A stretch of 64,000 nt of DNA, taken from positions 28,658,144 through 28,722,143 of the forward strand of contig OX485809.1 of NCBI GenBank assembly GCA_950295325.1, given 5' to 3'. Shown piece after piece: positions 22,793-33,709 of the stretch; positions within the stretch are counted from its first letter, which is position 1, and each line of letters begins with the position of its first letter. The notes beneath the pieces are model-generated. The model did no database searches, was not told the origin of the DNA, and was given only the letters and a program-made list of their open reading frames with translations. Both the position numbers and the translations under genes were made by a program. The DNA comes from Polytrichum commune (Eukaryota; Streptophyta; Polytrichopsida; Polytrichales; Polytrichaceae).

Positions 22793-25173
22793 GACCCACT
22801 TGAAAATCTCCGGAGCAAGTTTTTGTAGGTGCATTGGGATAGCCGGATGCCTCCGCTATAACCTTTACCCGGTTTTAAAAAATACTTTGGTTATTTGGTA
22901 AAGTCAAGTGGGAAGGGGGCATTAGAACCATAGGATTTGTAAATTTAGTTTTTGGACCTAGGAACCACCACTTGAGTTCAACCTAAAAGGTTTGGCATAA
23001 CTCATTTACCTTAGGCAAGTTGATATTATGGAGTTCAATCGTGAGTTCAATATTTTCATAATACGGCTCTCTACTGTTTTCATTACTAGGTGGTCATAAT
23101 CCCAATATATGGTGGGATAGAAATATGCTATGTCACATGGGTGGTTAAATTGAATGAACCAATTTACCTTAAATTAATGTCTTCACGTCTACCCAAGCCA
23201 TGCTCACCAAAATACCTTGTATTACCTTATAATCCTTATATGAGCAATGCATATCAAATTCCATTCAACATCGAAATTGGGATAAGTGAAGCAATAGCAT
23301 GCATACATAACAGTATTCAGATTCATAACAGTGTTCCATGGGATTGATATTATTTTCACATAATATTCTTGAATATTATTATATTCAGACTGAGCTTGGA
23401 AGAATATTTCACGAAATCATATCAGTCCCACATAACATTGTTATGAATATGAATAATATTATATATGTGAGCTCAACAATGTTTTAATCACGAGGACGGA
23501 AGATGCAATGGATAGGTATAACGAAGTGCAAGTGGGTGTGATGAAGGGAATCACTCGGTGCAAAACATGGGCCCACATGACTATTCTTGAAAGGTGTGCA
23601 ATCACGTCATCATCGCACCCAACAACATGTGCTCCCAACTACAAATCCTATCTCAACATGCACCCCTTTATCAAACTTATACAAAGGTTCAAACGAGGTG
23701 TGTGACTTTAAACCTTTTCACACAAATTAGATTTGCTCTGATTCATGTGTTTTTGGTGCCATTGTTGCTTTAACACGATTGCTTATTAAAATATTTGATG
23801 TTTGATAGGGAACTACGATGCTCAAAGCGTCTCAATGACCATGGCAAAGACTTGATTGGCATTGGACCCTGGTATATTCTATCGACTTGTTGGGCCATAC
23901 CTGGACTCAAGGCCTTGGGACTCCCACCAAACATCTCCAAAGAGGAAAGTTGCCGGAATTGTACTGAACTCAACCCCCCAATTATTCACTATGTCTACTA
24001 TGTTCACTACGTTGTCCTTCTTGTTTCCGATGCACGATCGAAATCTTCTGGTATTTGCATGGTTTTTAACATTTCATGTCAATGCTGTGTATGTGCATCC
24101 TTTTAGGACCTGCAAGATGTATTGTTTTTTTTTTTTTTGTAGTAGTTCTCATGTAGGAATGAATGAGATAAACCTCTAATGTCCCTTATGGATGGTTTTG
24201 TCCAAATTACCACCTTCGAAAGGAAGATTTCATTTGCATCATGCTTTTTGATATGTCCATAAATCATGCATAAGTCTAGATCTAATTAAAACACATTTTA
24301 ATGCGGGTCATGAATATGACAATATGCCAAGGGGCATTAAGACAAAAAGATTATAGTAAATTATGACAAGATGACACATCAATTTTTGGTAGCTAAGATA
24401 TTCATCTGGTCCATGATAAATATGTGACCCATCAATTCTAATATTATACTAATTTGGATATATGATGTACCATTTCAGAGTGTCCAAAGATTAGGTTGCA
24501 ATCTCATTGTAGTTCCTCAACATAGTTTACTTTCACTTCATACAAAGGGTGTGTTTATGACAAAGACCAAGGGTCGTTGCCATGGCTTTCTAACTTCCCT
24601 CATTGGTTGGAAAATGAGTGATGGACCTATTTTTCTTGACACTAGTCTACCCCACATTAGGTCATCAAAAACGAGGTCGACCGTGTCAAAAGATAGGATC
24701 ATAACGTACATGGAATGCTACATGTCATGAAATGGATAATGTTTGGTAATTGTTTGGATTTTGCAACTAGACCACCCTAATAGGTTGTCTCAACAAAGTA
24801 AAGGTGATTGTCCACTTTACATTATGTCATGTGACCAAGGCTTTTAGAGAATGTTGTGGATTCCTCTAGGTCGTGGCTATGGACCAAGGACCAAGACCAT
24901 GAGAGATCATAACCATTTGGCCTTCATTTGGTGCACGAGGTGGCATTTTGTGATTGGGAACAAAGACGACCTCCTCAAAGCATAACCCTCTCCCTCCCCT
25001 AGCCTTAAATTGAATTTTTGATCTCCATGAGTTGAGAGTCCAAAGAGGAAATTCGCTAAAATGGTTTACCTCAAGTAAAATCTTGCTCGGGTCTCTCGGC
25101 CCCTGTGCCCCTCCCCCCCATGAGTCTAGGTTGACCCTAATTCTCTTAAATCATTTTTCTCCCCATCTTTAGT
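22793..25173. other. Spacer without a recognisable gene
   Basis: AT-rich. Palindromic ATATTC/GAATAT words cluster at 23340-23480. Reading frames at 23795-24179 are unassigned. A 14-T run lies near 24123-24138. I see no RNA gene or element ends. Confidence 0.4.
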
Positions 25174-27334
25174 CACTACACCATTATGTTATTTAGTGTT
25201 ACACGTGTAATATTGTCGCCCACTCTATTATGAGGCTTATCCTAGGCTACACTAATGACCAACAACCAGGCAACAAATTTAACCATTAGTGTAACTATAG
25301 TTTTGATTTTGAATAAAAAAAAACCTAAGAAAACACTTAGGGAATACTTAAAAGGTTATCTTTGTATCGTCTAGGTGTCTCATATAAGTTCTATTCGGTC
25401 AATTTCAAGTTTATTTCAATTTATTTAGGATTTTGGGTGGACAATTCATACACTCAAACATAAGGGTTTAGGAGTTTCTTAGCCATAATACATGCATTTG
25501 AAGACAGTCTCTCAATCTCACACTATTTACCCAAACAATAGTTTGACAGTGAGTTCATATTAATTGGACCTTGTGTTGTGCACAAGCATAAGCACAACCA
25601 TTGGTGCATGCAGTAACATTGTAAGCATACCCAAATGAATAGACCTTGAATGTTACAACGACACCCAACGATAGACTATCACAATCTCTAAATCCATTTC
25701 AACAATATTCCCAGTTTCCTCTTGCTAATGATAGTGCACTCAAGGAAGATAGTCAATAAATTTCAAATTCATAGACCATGGCCTAGGTTTTTGAATTGGG
25801 TATTAAACCAATTACTCCTCACACTATGAACTTATATTTTCTCATTAACTGAGATCCTTGACATGAAAATGTAATCTCATACCCGTTTATCCTTACAACT
25901 CCTCCATCTATTTACAATATTCACACAAGTCAAAGGTCGTTGAGCTTTTCTCAGTAAACAATGACAATCTTTTAACATCTTCTTTCGATTGATGTCAATT
26001 TACTTACATATCACGGACATCAAAGATACCATCTTATTCAATCTTCCATTCAAGTTGACCTATATCTCTCATAGATAATAGGCTTAAAAGAAGAAATCAA
26101 TCCTTTTCATTTAAGGTAGGACTTGATCTTATATTTAATAATCACCAGTCAAATTGACTTCTCAATTCCACTCTCTTGCAGTTATGCTTGTGCATGTGGA
26201 TAGAAAAAACTACAAGGATTGCCTTTCTTTTGTTCATTATTACTTGATAGCTAGTATGTACTCCTTGGTGCTCCACAAACCAAAATTACACCTTCATAGT
26301 CAATAGCCTTTCTTAGTATAACTTCTAGTTGAATTTGTCACACTAAATATGGGTTATTATTGAATACCTTATTTCCAGTAAGGACACGCAAGTCCAACAC
26401 CCCCAATCCATCACTTAAAATAAAAATATAACTTTGATCGTAGACATTACCACACTTGGGACTACAGAAAATCAAGATTAGGAAGAACTAGGATGACCGG
26501 TACAAACTCCTTGGTAATTCCTCACTTCATTCATACATTAGTTGATTAAAGGTGAATCACTTATCTGAATTCACATACATCTTGAGACTACCAAAGGGAT
26601 TGATCAAATTCTAAAATTCAACAGAGGTTAAGCCTCCAACTTCAAACTCTCCCTACATATATATGCCAATGCTTGGGTTGCACACCTTTCTATCGATGAC
26701 CTCTTTCAATTTTATTTATTTATTTATTTATTTTATGAATCTCAAGTTTATAGTCATATGATTCACATGTTTCTTAAACTTTATAGTTCACTGTAACTCC
26801 AATTACACTGCTATTTCCTAAGGAACCAAATTTAGCAAAATAAATAAAACACGATAGTAACCTCATGGTTCTTGGTGTTATTGTGCTTCGTAATATAGTG
26901 GCATTAATATGCTCAATAGTATTATGAAGTCCATGTATAGGTTACAAAATGATTGATATGTTGAACATACGTGTAAACAAATGACATTTGGCATTAGTAT
27001 GCTTAATAATGTCTTCGTCATGCATATTAATTTGATGTGAACACACAACACTTGACACTAGTATGCTCAATCATATCTACCTCTTGCACACTAAATTTTG
27101 AACACGTGACACTTGCCATTAATATGCTTAATAATATGTTCCTCTTACATACTAAAACATAAAACTACCATCTCGTGCTACACTAAACAACATGCACATG
27201 AATAATTATGCACTTCATTTATGTTACTTATGTGAACAAGTGTCATGTTGATAGTTAACGGATGTGATGCTAGGTACTAGCCCTCTATGCATCTAGATTA
27301 GACCATTCGCTAATATAGTAAATGTTGTGTAGTA
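25174..27334 (+). repeat. Family F repeat, putative full-length copy (2.2 kb)
   Basis: Begins CACTACACCATTATGTTATT then TAGTGTTACAC, as do copies at 53838-54324 (inverted) and 63260. It shares internal blocks with them: CTAGGCTACACTAATGACCA and, at 26980-27180, several direct copies of a unit with GACACTTGGCATTAGTATGC and CTCTTGCATACTAAA. A candidate right end TGTTGTGTAGTA lies at 27323-27334. No transposase was found. CACTA-like left end, but the right end lacks TAGTG and I find no 3-bp duplication, so the class is unresolved. Confidence 0.5.
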
Positions 27335-27337
27335 AAA

Positions 27338-27835
27338 GGGCCACTTCTCACACGAGCCAAGAGCCGTGACCATGAAATTGTGAGAGCCCAAAAGAAAGTG
27401 TCCAAAGGCTGTCCCAATACACCTTCAAATCATGTAGTGTGGTCACAAATTCTCAAGTATAGTGTGAAGCCATATGTGATTAGGCCCTCAACCAAATGCT
27501 ATTTCAATGAACTTCTATTCATGCAGGTCTTCACACATCATAAAATAAAATATATCAAGAGTTGTGAATGTTCGGAGTGCCATGGTCTCGCAGTTTTGTG
27601 TTAGACCTACCTCTAAGAGGTGGTTTTTGAAAATAATCCAAGTAACCATGAAACATGATCCATTCGATGCCATGTAGGAATCCATGTAGACTTTACATCC
27701 ATCTTGCATTCACGTAATTAGTTGGTCCCTCAAGCGTAGTGTGATGCGAACTTGGACCGGCTCCGCCTTTCCCACCAATGAGAGTGCTTGAAGGGCAATG
27801 GTCACGGGCTCTCGGTCTCGTGTGTGAAGTGGCCC
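27338..27835. mobile_element. Tourist-like MITE 1 upstream of EIL (498 bp)
   Basis: Begins GGGCCACTTCTCACACGAGC and ends …CTCGTGTGTGAAGTGGCCC. The right flank is TAA (27836-27838) and the left flank AAA. Subterminal words (AGCCGTGACCATG) repeat in the next two elements. TIR form and TAA site are those of PIF/Harbinger-derived Tourist MITEs. Confidence 0.75.
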
Positions 27836-27838
27836 TAA

Positions 27839-28404
27839 GGGCCACTTCACACACAAGGCTGAAGGCCCTTGACCATGGCAAGGTAAGAGCTCTCATTGGT
27901 CGAAAAGGCGGAGACTGTCCAAGTTCACTTCACACTAGGAGGTGAAGGCCCAAAGGCCCAAAGAAAAGTTCGTGGATGAAAAGTCTACATGGAGTCCTAC
28001 ATGGCTAGTTGTGGATAAGGGTGCATGGTCTACCGGAATTTGCGTCAGACCCACCTCCAAGAGGTGGGCTTGACGCAAATTCCGGGAGACCATGACTTTT
28101 TTAATAAATTTTCCAGCAGGACAGACTGCATGGCAAATTCCAGGACAGACAAACACCACCAAGTAGTTATCTTAAATTGATAAACTTGGAGACATATTAT
28201 ATTAAACCAAATCCTCCCCTCTTTTTCCGCCAACAAAATATGCAATGGTCCCGCAACATGGTTCATTCTCACTTCACACTATGCTCGAGGGCCAAAGACT
28301 ACATAAAATGGCTTTCCCAACACCCATGGTACGGCCTTTGGATGAGAGTCAAGGGTCCTCACCATTACAAGGTCACGGCTCTTGGCTCATGTGTGAAGTG
28401 GCCC
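27839..28404. mobile_element. Tourist-like MITE 2 upstream of EIL (566 bp), TAA TSD
   Basis: Begins GGGCCACTTCACACACAAGG immediately after the TAA that ends MITE 1 and ends …CATGTGTGAAGTGGCCC before TAA (28405-28407). The two MITEs thus share one TAA. An internal near-perfect hairpin lies at 28027-28093. Confidence 0.8.
28027..28093. repeat. Near-perfect hairpin inside MITE 2
   Basis: Left arm GGTCTACCGGAATTTGCGTC and AGACCCACCTC, loop CAA, right arm GAGGTGGGCTTGACGC and AAATTCCGGGAGACC. Arms are ~31 nt with three or four mismatches. A diverged relative (GACCTACCTCTAAGAGGTGG) sits at 27605 in MITE 1. Confidence 0.85.
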
Positions 28405-28429
28405 TAAGTTAATCAGCGCCTAAGCTTGA

Positions 28430-28553
28430 GGGCCCGTGGGCCGTGACTATGAGAAATAGGAATCTTTTGCTTCACATGGTACGGTATACAGTACGGCTTG
28501 TGGATGATTTCAAGGGCGTCACGGCCCTTCCTCGGTCCGTGTGTAAGTGGCCC
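28430..28553. mobile_element. Tourist-like MITE 3, deletion derivative (124 bp)
   Basis: Begins GGGCCCGTGGGCCGTGAC and ends GGTCCGTGTGTAAGTGGCCC, flanked by TGA on both sides (28427-28429 and 28554-28556). The right half matches MITE 2's right end. It ends 195 bp before the EIL start codon. Confidence 0.6.
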
Positions 28554-28621
28554 TGAGCTTACGGGAGTTTACTGTCGCTCGCAATTCCCATGACTCGCTC
28601 CGAAGCCTGGCTCGAACCCTA

Positions 28622-28678
28622 ATGCCTTGTGCGTCTCTTCTCTTCTCTTCTCTTTTCTTCGCTCCAATCCTTCGCTAA
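28622..28678 (+). promoter_or_regulatory. Possible 18-codon upstream ORF
   Basis: ATG 28622 to TAA 28676-28678 encodes [18 protein letters not shown], mostly the CT-rich tract. It acts on translation only if transcription starts upstream of it, which cannot be told here. Confidence 0.3.
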
Positions 28679-28731
28679 CGCTCCTCCTTTGGTCTTCAGT
28701 GCTGCCTTTTGCAGATTGTTGTTGCGAGAGG

Positions 28732-28743
28732 ATGAAGAAGTAG
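28732..28743 (+). promoter_or_regulatory. Minimal uORF (Met-Lys-Lys-stop) 5 nt before the EIL ATG
   Basis: ATGAAGAAGTAG ends five bases before the chosen EIL start. So short a gap leaves little room for reinitiation, so ribosomes would have to leak past this ATG; it may limit EIL output. Confidence 0.45.
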
Positions 28744-28748
28744 GCGGG

Positions 28749-30746
28749 ATGGGCCACGAGGGGGGTGGTCCCATGGGGCGGAGTGAGGATATGGAGTCCG
28801 GGGCGAACATGGACATGGGGGAGTTCATGGCAGAGACGGAGGACACCGAGGAGGGCGTGATGACGCAGGAGGACGAGGAGGAGTTGAGTGAGGAGGAGAT
28901 CGATGTGGATGAGCTGGAGAAGCGCATGTGGAGGGACCGTCTGCGCTTGAAGCGCATGAAGGAGGGGCAACGCCCCAAGGAGTTTGGCGTGGAGAGGCCG
29001 CGCCTACATAAGCAGTCGCAGGAGCAGGCGCGGCGGAAGAAGATGTCACGGGCGCAGGATGGGATCTTGAAGTACATGTTGAAGATGGTGGAGGTGTGCA
29101 AGGCGCAGGGGTTTGTGTATGGGATCATCCCGGAGAAAGGGAAGCCTGTGAGTGGGGCATCTGATAACATCCGGGCGTGGTGGAAGGAGAAAGTGAGGTT
29201 TGATCGAAACGGCCCGGCAGCCATAGCCAAGTACCAGGCAGATCACGAGCTGCCGGGAAAACCGATAGGTAATGTGAGCTCTGCCCCTACACCGCACACT
29301 CTGCAGGAGCTGCAAGACACCACATTAGGGTCGTTGCTGTCTGCACTCATGCAACATTGCGACCCTCCGCAGCGGCGGTACCCTCTGGAGAAGGGCCTGC
29401 CGCCTCCCTGGTGGCCCTCGGGGAACGAGGAATGGTGGCCGCAGCTGGGATTGCCCAAGGGCCAAGGTCCCCCTCCTTACAAGAAACCCCATGATTTGAA
29501 GAAGGCGTGGAAAGTGGGGGTGTTGACGGCTGTAATCAAGCACATGTCGCCAGACATTGCCAAGGTTAGAAAGTTGGTTCAGCAGTCCAAATGTTTACAA
29601 GACAAGATGACTGCGAAGGAGAGCGCGACGTGGCTGTTCGTTCTTAACCAAGAGGAAGGGCTCGCTTGGCCACAGAAGGGCATGAATGCGGCCGGAACTC
29701 CCGGAGGGCACAGTTCTGGGAGCCTGGCAGTGAACAGTGCAAGCGAGTTTGATGTGGATGGACTAGGTATTGATCTCCAACAGGGGAATTCCGGAAGCGA
29801 CGAAGCTGAGGATGTGGATGCTGACGACCATGAAGCCCCTAATGCCAGTAGACCCGACTTCTCTGCTCTAACGAAGGGCGGAGTAGAGAGGGATGCGGAC
29901 ACACCGGACTCAGATTTCTCCCTGAGGATACAGGACGGAGATACGATGGAAAGTGGGAGAAAGAAGCGGTCTTCAGGGGGCGCAGATGCAGAGCAGACGA
30001 TTTTTATGTGCCGTTATAAGAGATGCAAACACAGCGAATGGCGGAATGCTTTTCCTGGACGAGAATTGCGCGACAGGCATGTGGAGACCTGCACGATGAG
30101 GTCGGAGATTCAAGGATCTACAATGAGTCGACCGATGTCTGGAAGTATGGCACAAAGCAACGATCAGTTGCAGGCTTTGGGTGGGAACAGTCTTTTCCCG
30201 TCGGATGGAATCGCCAGCAGTCACGCCAATGTGATCCAAGGAATGGCAGCTTATACTCCCCTCCCTCTCCCTGGCCATCTCCAAAGCGTAACCCCTGTGC
30301 AGAGCACGCAAGGAGGTAATGAAAGTCATCATCTGCTTCATGACTTGTTTGCAGGGATATATGGGTCTAGTGGATTACAGCCAATGGACAATCGGATGGG
30401 AGTTGCAAGTATCAGCGGACCAGCACAGGAGCTTGGAGGGGGCCATTTAGGTCTGGATAGTGCGATGGACAATCATCATCACCATCGGCCAATGGAGACA
30501 TCTGACCTTGTTTCCGATGAAAGCTTATTTGGGCATGGGTTCGGGGCATCTGGGAATGGAGTTGGGAATTTTAGTAATATGCAGAAGGAAGGGAATGCAT
30601 TCGAACACACATTCGAGCAACATGGTGTTGAGCTACCGGCAGAGTATAATTTCGGCACCCCTTTTGATATAGGAATGGAGGCTCCAGTGCCACTGGGGCC
30701 TCCCATAGACTTGGATGAGGACCTGATATGGTACTTCGGTGCTTAG
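28749..30746 (+). CDS. EIN3/EIL-family transcription factor, 665 aa, intronless
   Basis: Nuclear DNA-binding protein of the ETHYLENE INSENSITIVE3-like family, which in flowering plants acts below EIN2 to switch on ethylene-response genes. Start ATG 28749 (MGHEGGGP) is chosen because the open frame upstream has no ATG, only GTG. Domain order: acidic N-terminus (~26-52, TEDTEEG…[10 protein letters not shown]); basic helix [20 protein letters not shown] (52-71); core [18 protein letters not shown]…[16 protein letters not shown] with [14 protein letters not shown] (96-156); Pro/Trp-rich link (213-244); [20 protein letters not shown] (248-267); [20 protein letters not shown] (275-294). All core blocks are intact. 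A C-x4-C-x15-H-x4-C-like block (421-448) matches the usual cysteine/histidine region. After LNQEE (299-303) it departs from the angiosperm form. C-terminus [10 protein letters not shown]. Function is family knowledge; whether it is ethylene-responsive here is inference. Confidence 0.95.
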   Translation: MGHEGGGPMGRSEDMESGANMDMGEFMAETEDTEEGVMTQEDEEELSEEEIDVDELEKRMWRDRLRLKRMKEGQRPKEFGVERPRLHKQSQEQARRKKMSRAQDGILKYMLKMVEVCKAQGFVYGIIPEKGKPVSGASDNIRAWWKEKVRFDRNGPAAIAKYQADHELPGKPIGNVSSAPTPHTLQELQDTTLGSLLSALMQHCDPPQRRYPLEKGLPPPWWPSGNEEWWPQLGLPKGQGPPPYKKPHDLKKAWKVGVLTAVIKHMSPDIAKVRKLVQQSKCLQDKMTAKESATWLFVLNQEEGLAWPQKGMNAAGTPGGHSSGSLAVNSASEFDVDGLGIDLQQGNSGSDEAEDVDADDHEAPNASRPDFSALTKGGVERDADTPDSDFSLRIQDGDTMESGRKKRSSGGADAEQTIFMCRYKRCKHSEWRNAFPGRELRDRHVETCTMRSEIQGSTMSRPMSGSMAQSNDQLQALGGNSLFPSDGIASSHANVIQGMAAYTPLPLPGHLQSVTPVQSTQGGNESHHLLHDLFAGIYGSSGLQPMDNRMGVASISGPAQELGGGHLGLDSAMDNHHHHRPMETSDLVSDESLFGHGFGASGNGVGNFSNMQKEGNAFEHTFEQHGVELPAEYNFGTPFDIGMEAPVPLGPPIDLDEDLIWYFGA

Positions 30747-31230
30747 AATTCTGACACCAGAAAGTGACATGTTGGTGGTCTTCACTTTGGAAGCCGGCGT
30801 GAGGGACTAGATAGAGAAGTGGATTAGAGTTGGGTTGGTTATTAGCTACTGCTGCAGCAGGCAGTTCCACATAATGCTTATTTTAGCAGGCGTTCTGGGT
30901 TGATCGTGCAGTCTACTCTTATCTGGCTGGCCAACCTGTGATACTGAAATGGGCACACGACTGCAAGGGAGGTGAGGATGGATTCCAGAGGTGTTGGTGG
31001 ATGCAGTTGATGCCAGGATGGGGTAAGAATTGAGCAAGTAGACTCATTCTTGTACTATATATCACCATTGCTATCAACATTGAAGAGAAGGGTACGCAGC
31101 TGGAGTGGGGGATAACAACTTGTTTTCCTGCTTGGTTGGCAACCCTCAGTAGACTTCAGTGGGATGTAACATAAAGCTTTTATGAATGCAAGTACGGGTG
31201 CTTCATCAACTCTCTTTTGTTGGAATAGAC
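30747..31230 (+). other. EIL 3' flank, probable 3' UTR
   Basis: GT-rich, not repetitive, no ORF. No canonical AATAAA is apparent; ATAAAGC follows TGTAAC near 31167-31176 and could serve in polyadenylation. The 3' end is not defined by sequence alone. Confidence 0.35.
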
Positions 31231-33709
31231 TTTAAGTAAACGTCTGAATTTCTAGTTCATCATTGCATAGAAGAAGAACCTCAAGTAGATTTGAAAGTTG
31301 TGTTTGAAGAAATAATATGATTGAAGATGTGCTTCTCTGTAGCCTACCTTGGTGCTTTTAGGCTTTGGATTCAGTCTCTCAATGGAAATTAGTGCTGCTT
31401 GCTGTCCATAATGTAAAACATCTTTTTGTACATTGAAGGTATAGTTATTCATCTTTGGGTGAAACTGCTCCAATTAGAGTTAAGGAAGATAGTTGGGAGC
31501 TGTTCCATTTAGAAGGTCAGTTGGTGACAAGATGGCTGATGCAGGCCTTCTGGGGACATCGTAGGATCTAATGTAGGACCAAAGTGAGGAGCCGATTGTG
31601 ACAGTTTCTGCAAGTTTTTGTTGCTTTACGAAGAACCTTCTTGTTAACTTCAAAGTTGGAGTTCTGAGTCAGAAACAACAGTCTGTGCAGTAGCTTTGAA
31701 TCTGTAGCCTAATAATCTGAAGCTTCTGTGATCCAGCTTTTGGTTTTCTAAGGTTCATCTTCAGGCCATCCCTCTCGTCTTGATTTCAGCTGTTGATGGT
31801 GAGATATATGATAAGAAGCCTTCTGTTGTTCAGCTATGGAGCTCAGAATTACCTCTAGCTTCATCTGCTCAGATGTGTGTACACAGAAGAATCCATTGCA
31901 GCAGGAATAATGATAACTGATTTTTGGAAAACTTCTGGACACTGGTTAGCTGCTTTGGTTGTCAAATATCTGGTTTCTACCACCTTATTATATGGATCTG
32001 CATAGTGTATTCATGTCATGATTATGGGTGGTTGATTCATGTTTGCCAGATGAATCCTTGAATTCAATTGGTGAAAACTTTTTATTACAAATATGGCAGT
32101 CATATTCCTTCTTTGGCACACTGGGTGACATTGCGCCTGAAGTTATGTTGAATAGAGGATGCACGGGGTGCAATTGGTGAGGCCTTTGGTCCTTTTTTAT
32201 TGTTCTAGTTAGACCACCCACACGCTGTCCTGGACTGGGCAAGGGCGGGCATCATTTAGTTTCAGGGTGCATGTGTGTCCCTCAAGGATTTCTGCCTTTG
32301 AATGAATTGATTGCTTCCATATTTTTCACATCAGCTAGTGGGGTTAGCGACCACTTACATGTGAACAAAGTTTTCCTTGAACAAGCTCAGAAGGTGGAAG
32401 TTGATGGTCAAAAAAAGATCCGAAAATGGTAAGGTCTTTTTGAGAGAAAAAAATCATAAAAACAAGTAAGACGGTACTTGAGTATTTGGTATTGATAGCA
32501 GCACCAGCTGGTAAGAGGGAAGATTGAATTTGGAAAGAGTCTCCTTGGCGGGAATCCTCATACAGGTAATCAACATGCGTAATCTGCCTTTATATCTGGT
32601 TGCAATATACAGTGTAATTGTTCTTGTCTTCAAGTTCATAATCATCATAATTATTCCCCAGTTGAGATTTTCTGGGCACTTATCCTGTTCAGATTGTTGA
32701 TGTTGCCAGGCATGTGTCCTCCTTCAGAAGTGAGGGACAAAAGCTTCTGAAGCAGATCCAGCTCTTGACTTTGCTGCCTCCCAGGAATTCTGGGCTGCAC
32801 TCTTGCTTCACCTGACCTCATGTTTGTGTGTATGAATGTGTGCTTCGCTTTCCAGTCATGGTCATGCACTCAAGGAACATGACTCCTACCCATTTCCAGG
32901 TCCCAAAATAACTTTCTTTCGCTCAGTTATCGACTTCAAAGTGAACCAGATTTTAACTTATATCGTATGGATCTGAAATATTCACTTGGCATGCCTTTGA
33001 CACTACTAAAGGATTTTGGACTCATTGTGATGATTGTGAAATATTGCGTTATTTAGTGTTTCATTTTGGAGTGATTTGATCTTGATATTCTACAAGAAAC
33101 ATCCTCTTGGCTTATCCCTAATATTGCAGGAATCGCACAAAGACAGGCGACACTGCCTCTGTTAACTAAAGTCAGGTCAAGTGCACCAAGAAATGCTTGA
33201 AGGTAAACTAGTAAGCAAAGTGCATCGACCAGGCTTTAAACTGTCTATTATATCGACCTCAAGAATCTATTGGTAGGGCCTTTCTCCTGCTAAGGTGTCA
33301 TGGACTTTCATTACTTCCTGTTTTGTCATTGGCATCTTACATAAATGTGTTGGATACCAATTCATCAGCAACAGGTATTTACATTACGTGCTAACAAACA
33401 ATGATGAATAAAACATTTGCACGCATCAAATGCATCCTATTTTCTGAGCTGTGAGTAGGTAGTTTCAGGCTCTCTTGTGACAGCTATGGATTCACTCTCA
33501 CTAAGGTATTGATAGCAACTCCCTTACGTCCCTCTCCAGATTGACCTGTATCAACAAGCTTTACCCTAGAATGTATTCATGGTGTGCAACTAACGACTTA
33601 TACTGAGTGGTGATGACAAAGGCCAAGACTTGTATCACTGATGCTTGCTCTGGTTTATGCAGCTGTTTTCTGTGGCAACATTTCTCCAAGTATCTGATAC
33701 TGAATAACT
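31231..33709. other. Low-repeat gene flank
   Basis: T- and GT-rich sequence resembling plant intron or UTR DNA with no transposon ends recognised. It holds the possible C2H2 remnant described separately. Confidence 0.35.
31988..32242 (-). pseudogene. Possible C2H2 zinc-finger remnant
   Basis: An 84-codon minus-strand frame contains VPKKEYDCHICNKKFSPIEF followed by KDSSGKHESTTHNHD. The C-x2-C-x-K-K-F opening and a later His pair resemble a C2H2 finger, but the spacing from second Cys to first His (about 15) is longer than the usual 12, and the Leu before the His is missing. An adjoining minus frame at 32651-32869 (…ELDLLQKLLSLTSEGG) may be part of the same decayed gene. Start is not an ATG. 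Could be chance. Confidence 0.3.

Larger units (their letters stand above)
28554..28748 (+). promoter_or_regulatory. EIL proximal promoter and 5' leader
   Basis: Only 195 bp separate the last MITE from the EIL ATG. There is no clear TATA box. A pyrimidine tract of TCTTC repeats (28634-28660) resembles a Y-patch or initiator and is typical of plant leaders. Possible acceptor-like GGTCTTCAG (28691-28699) and TTTTGCAG (28707-28714) leave open a 5'-UTR intron, which would put the promoter further upstream. Confidence 0.4.

Noticed and set aside
28629-28748. N-terminal extension of EIL (40 codons)
   Set aside because: It starts with GTG, is a CT-rich tract and does not resemble EIN3 N-termini; the ATG at 28749 is preferred.
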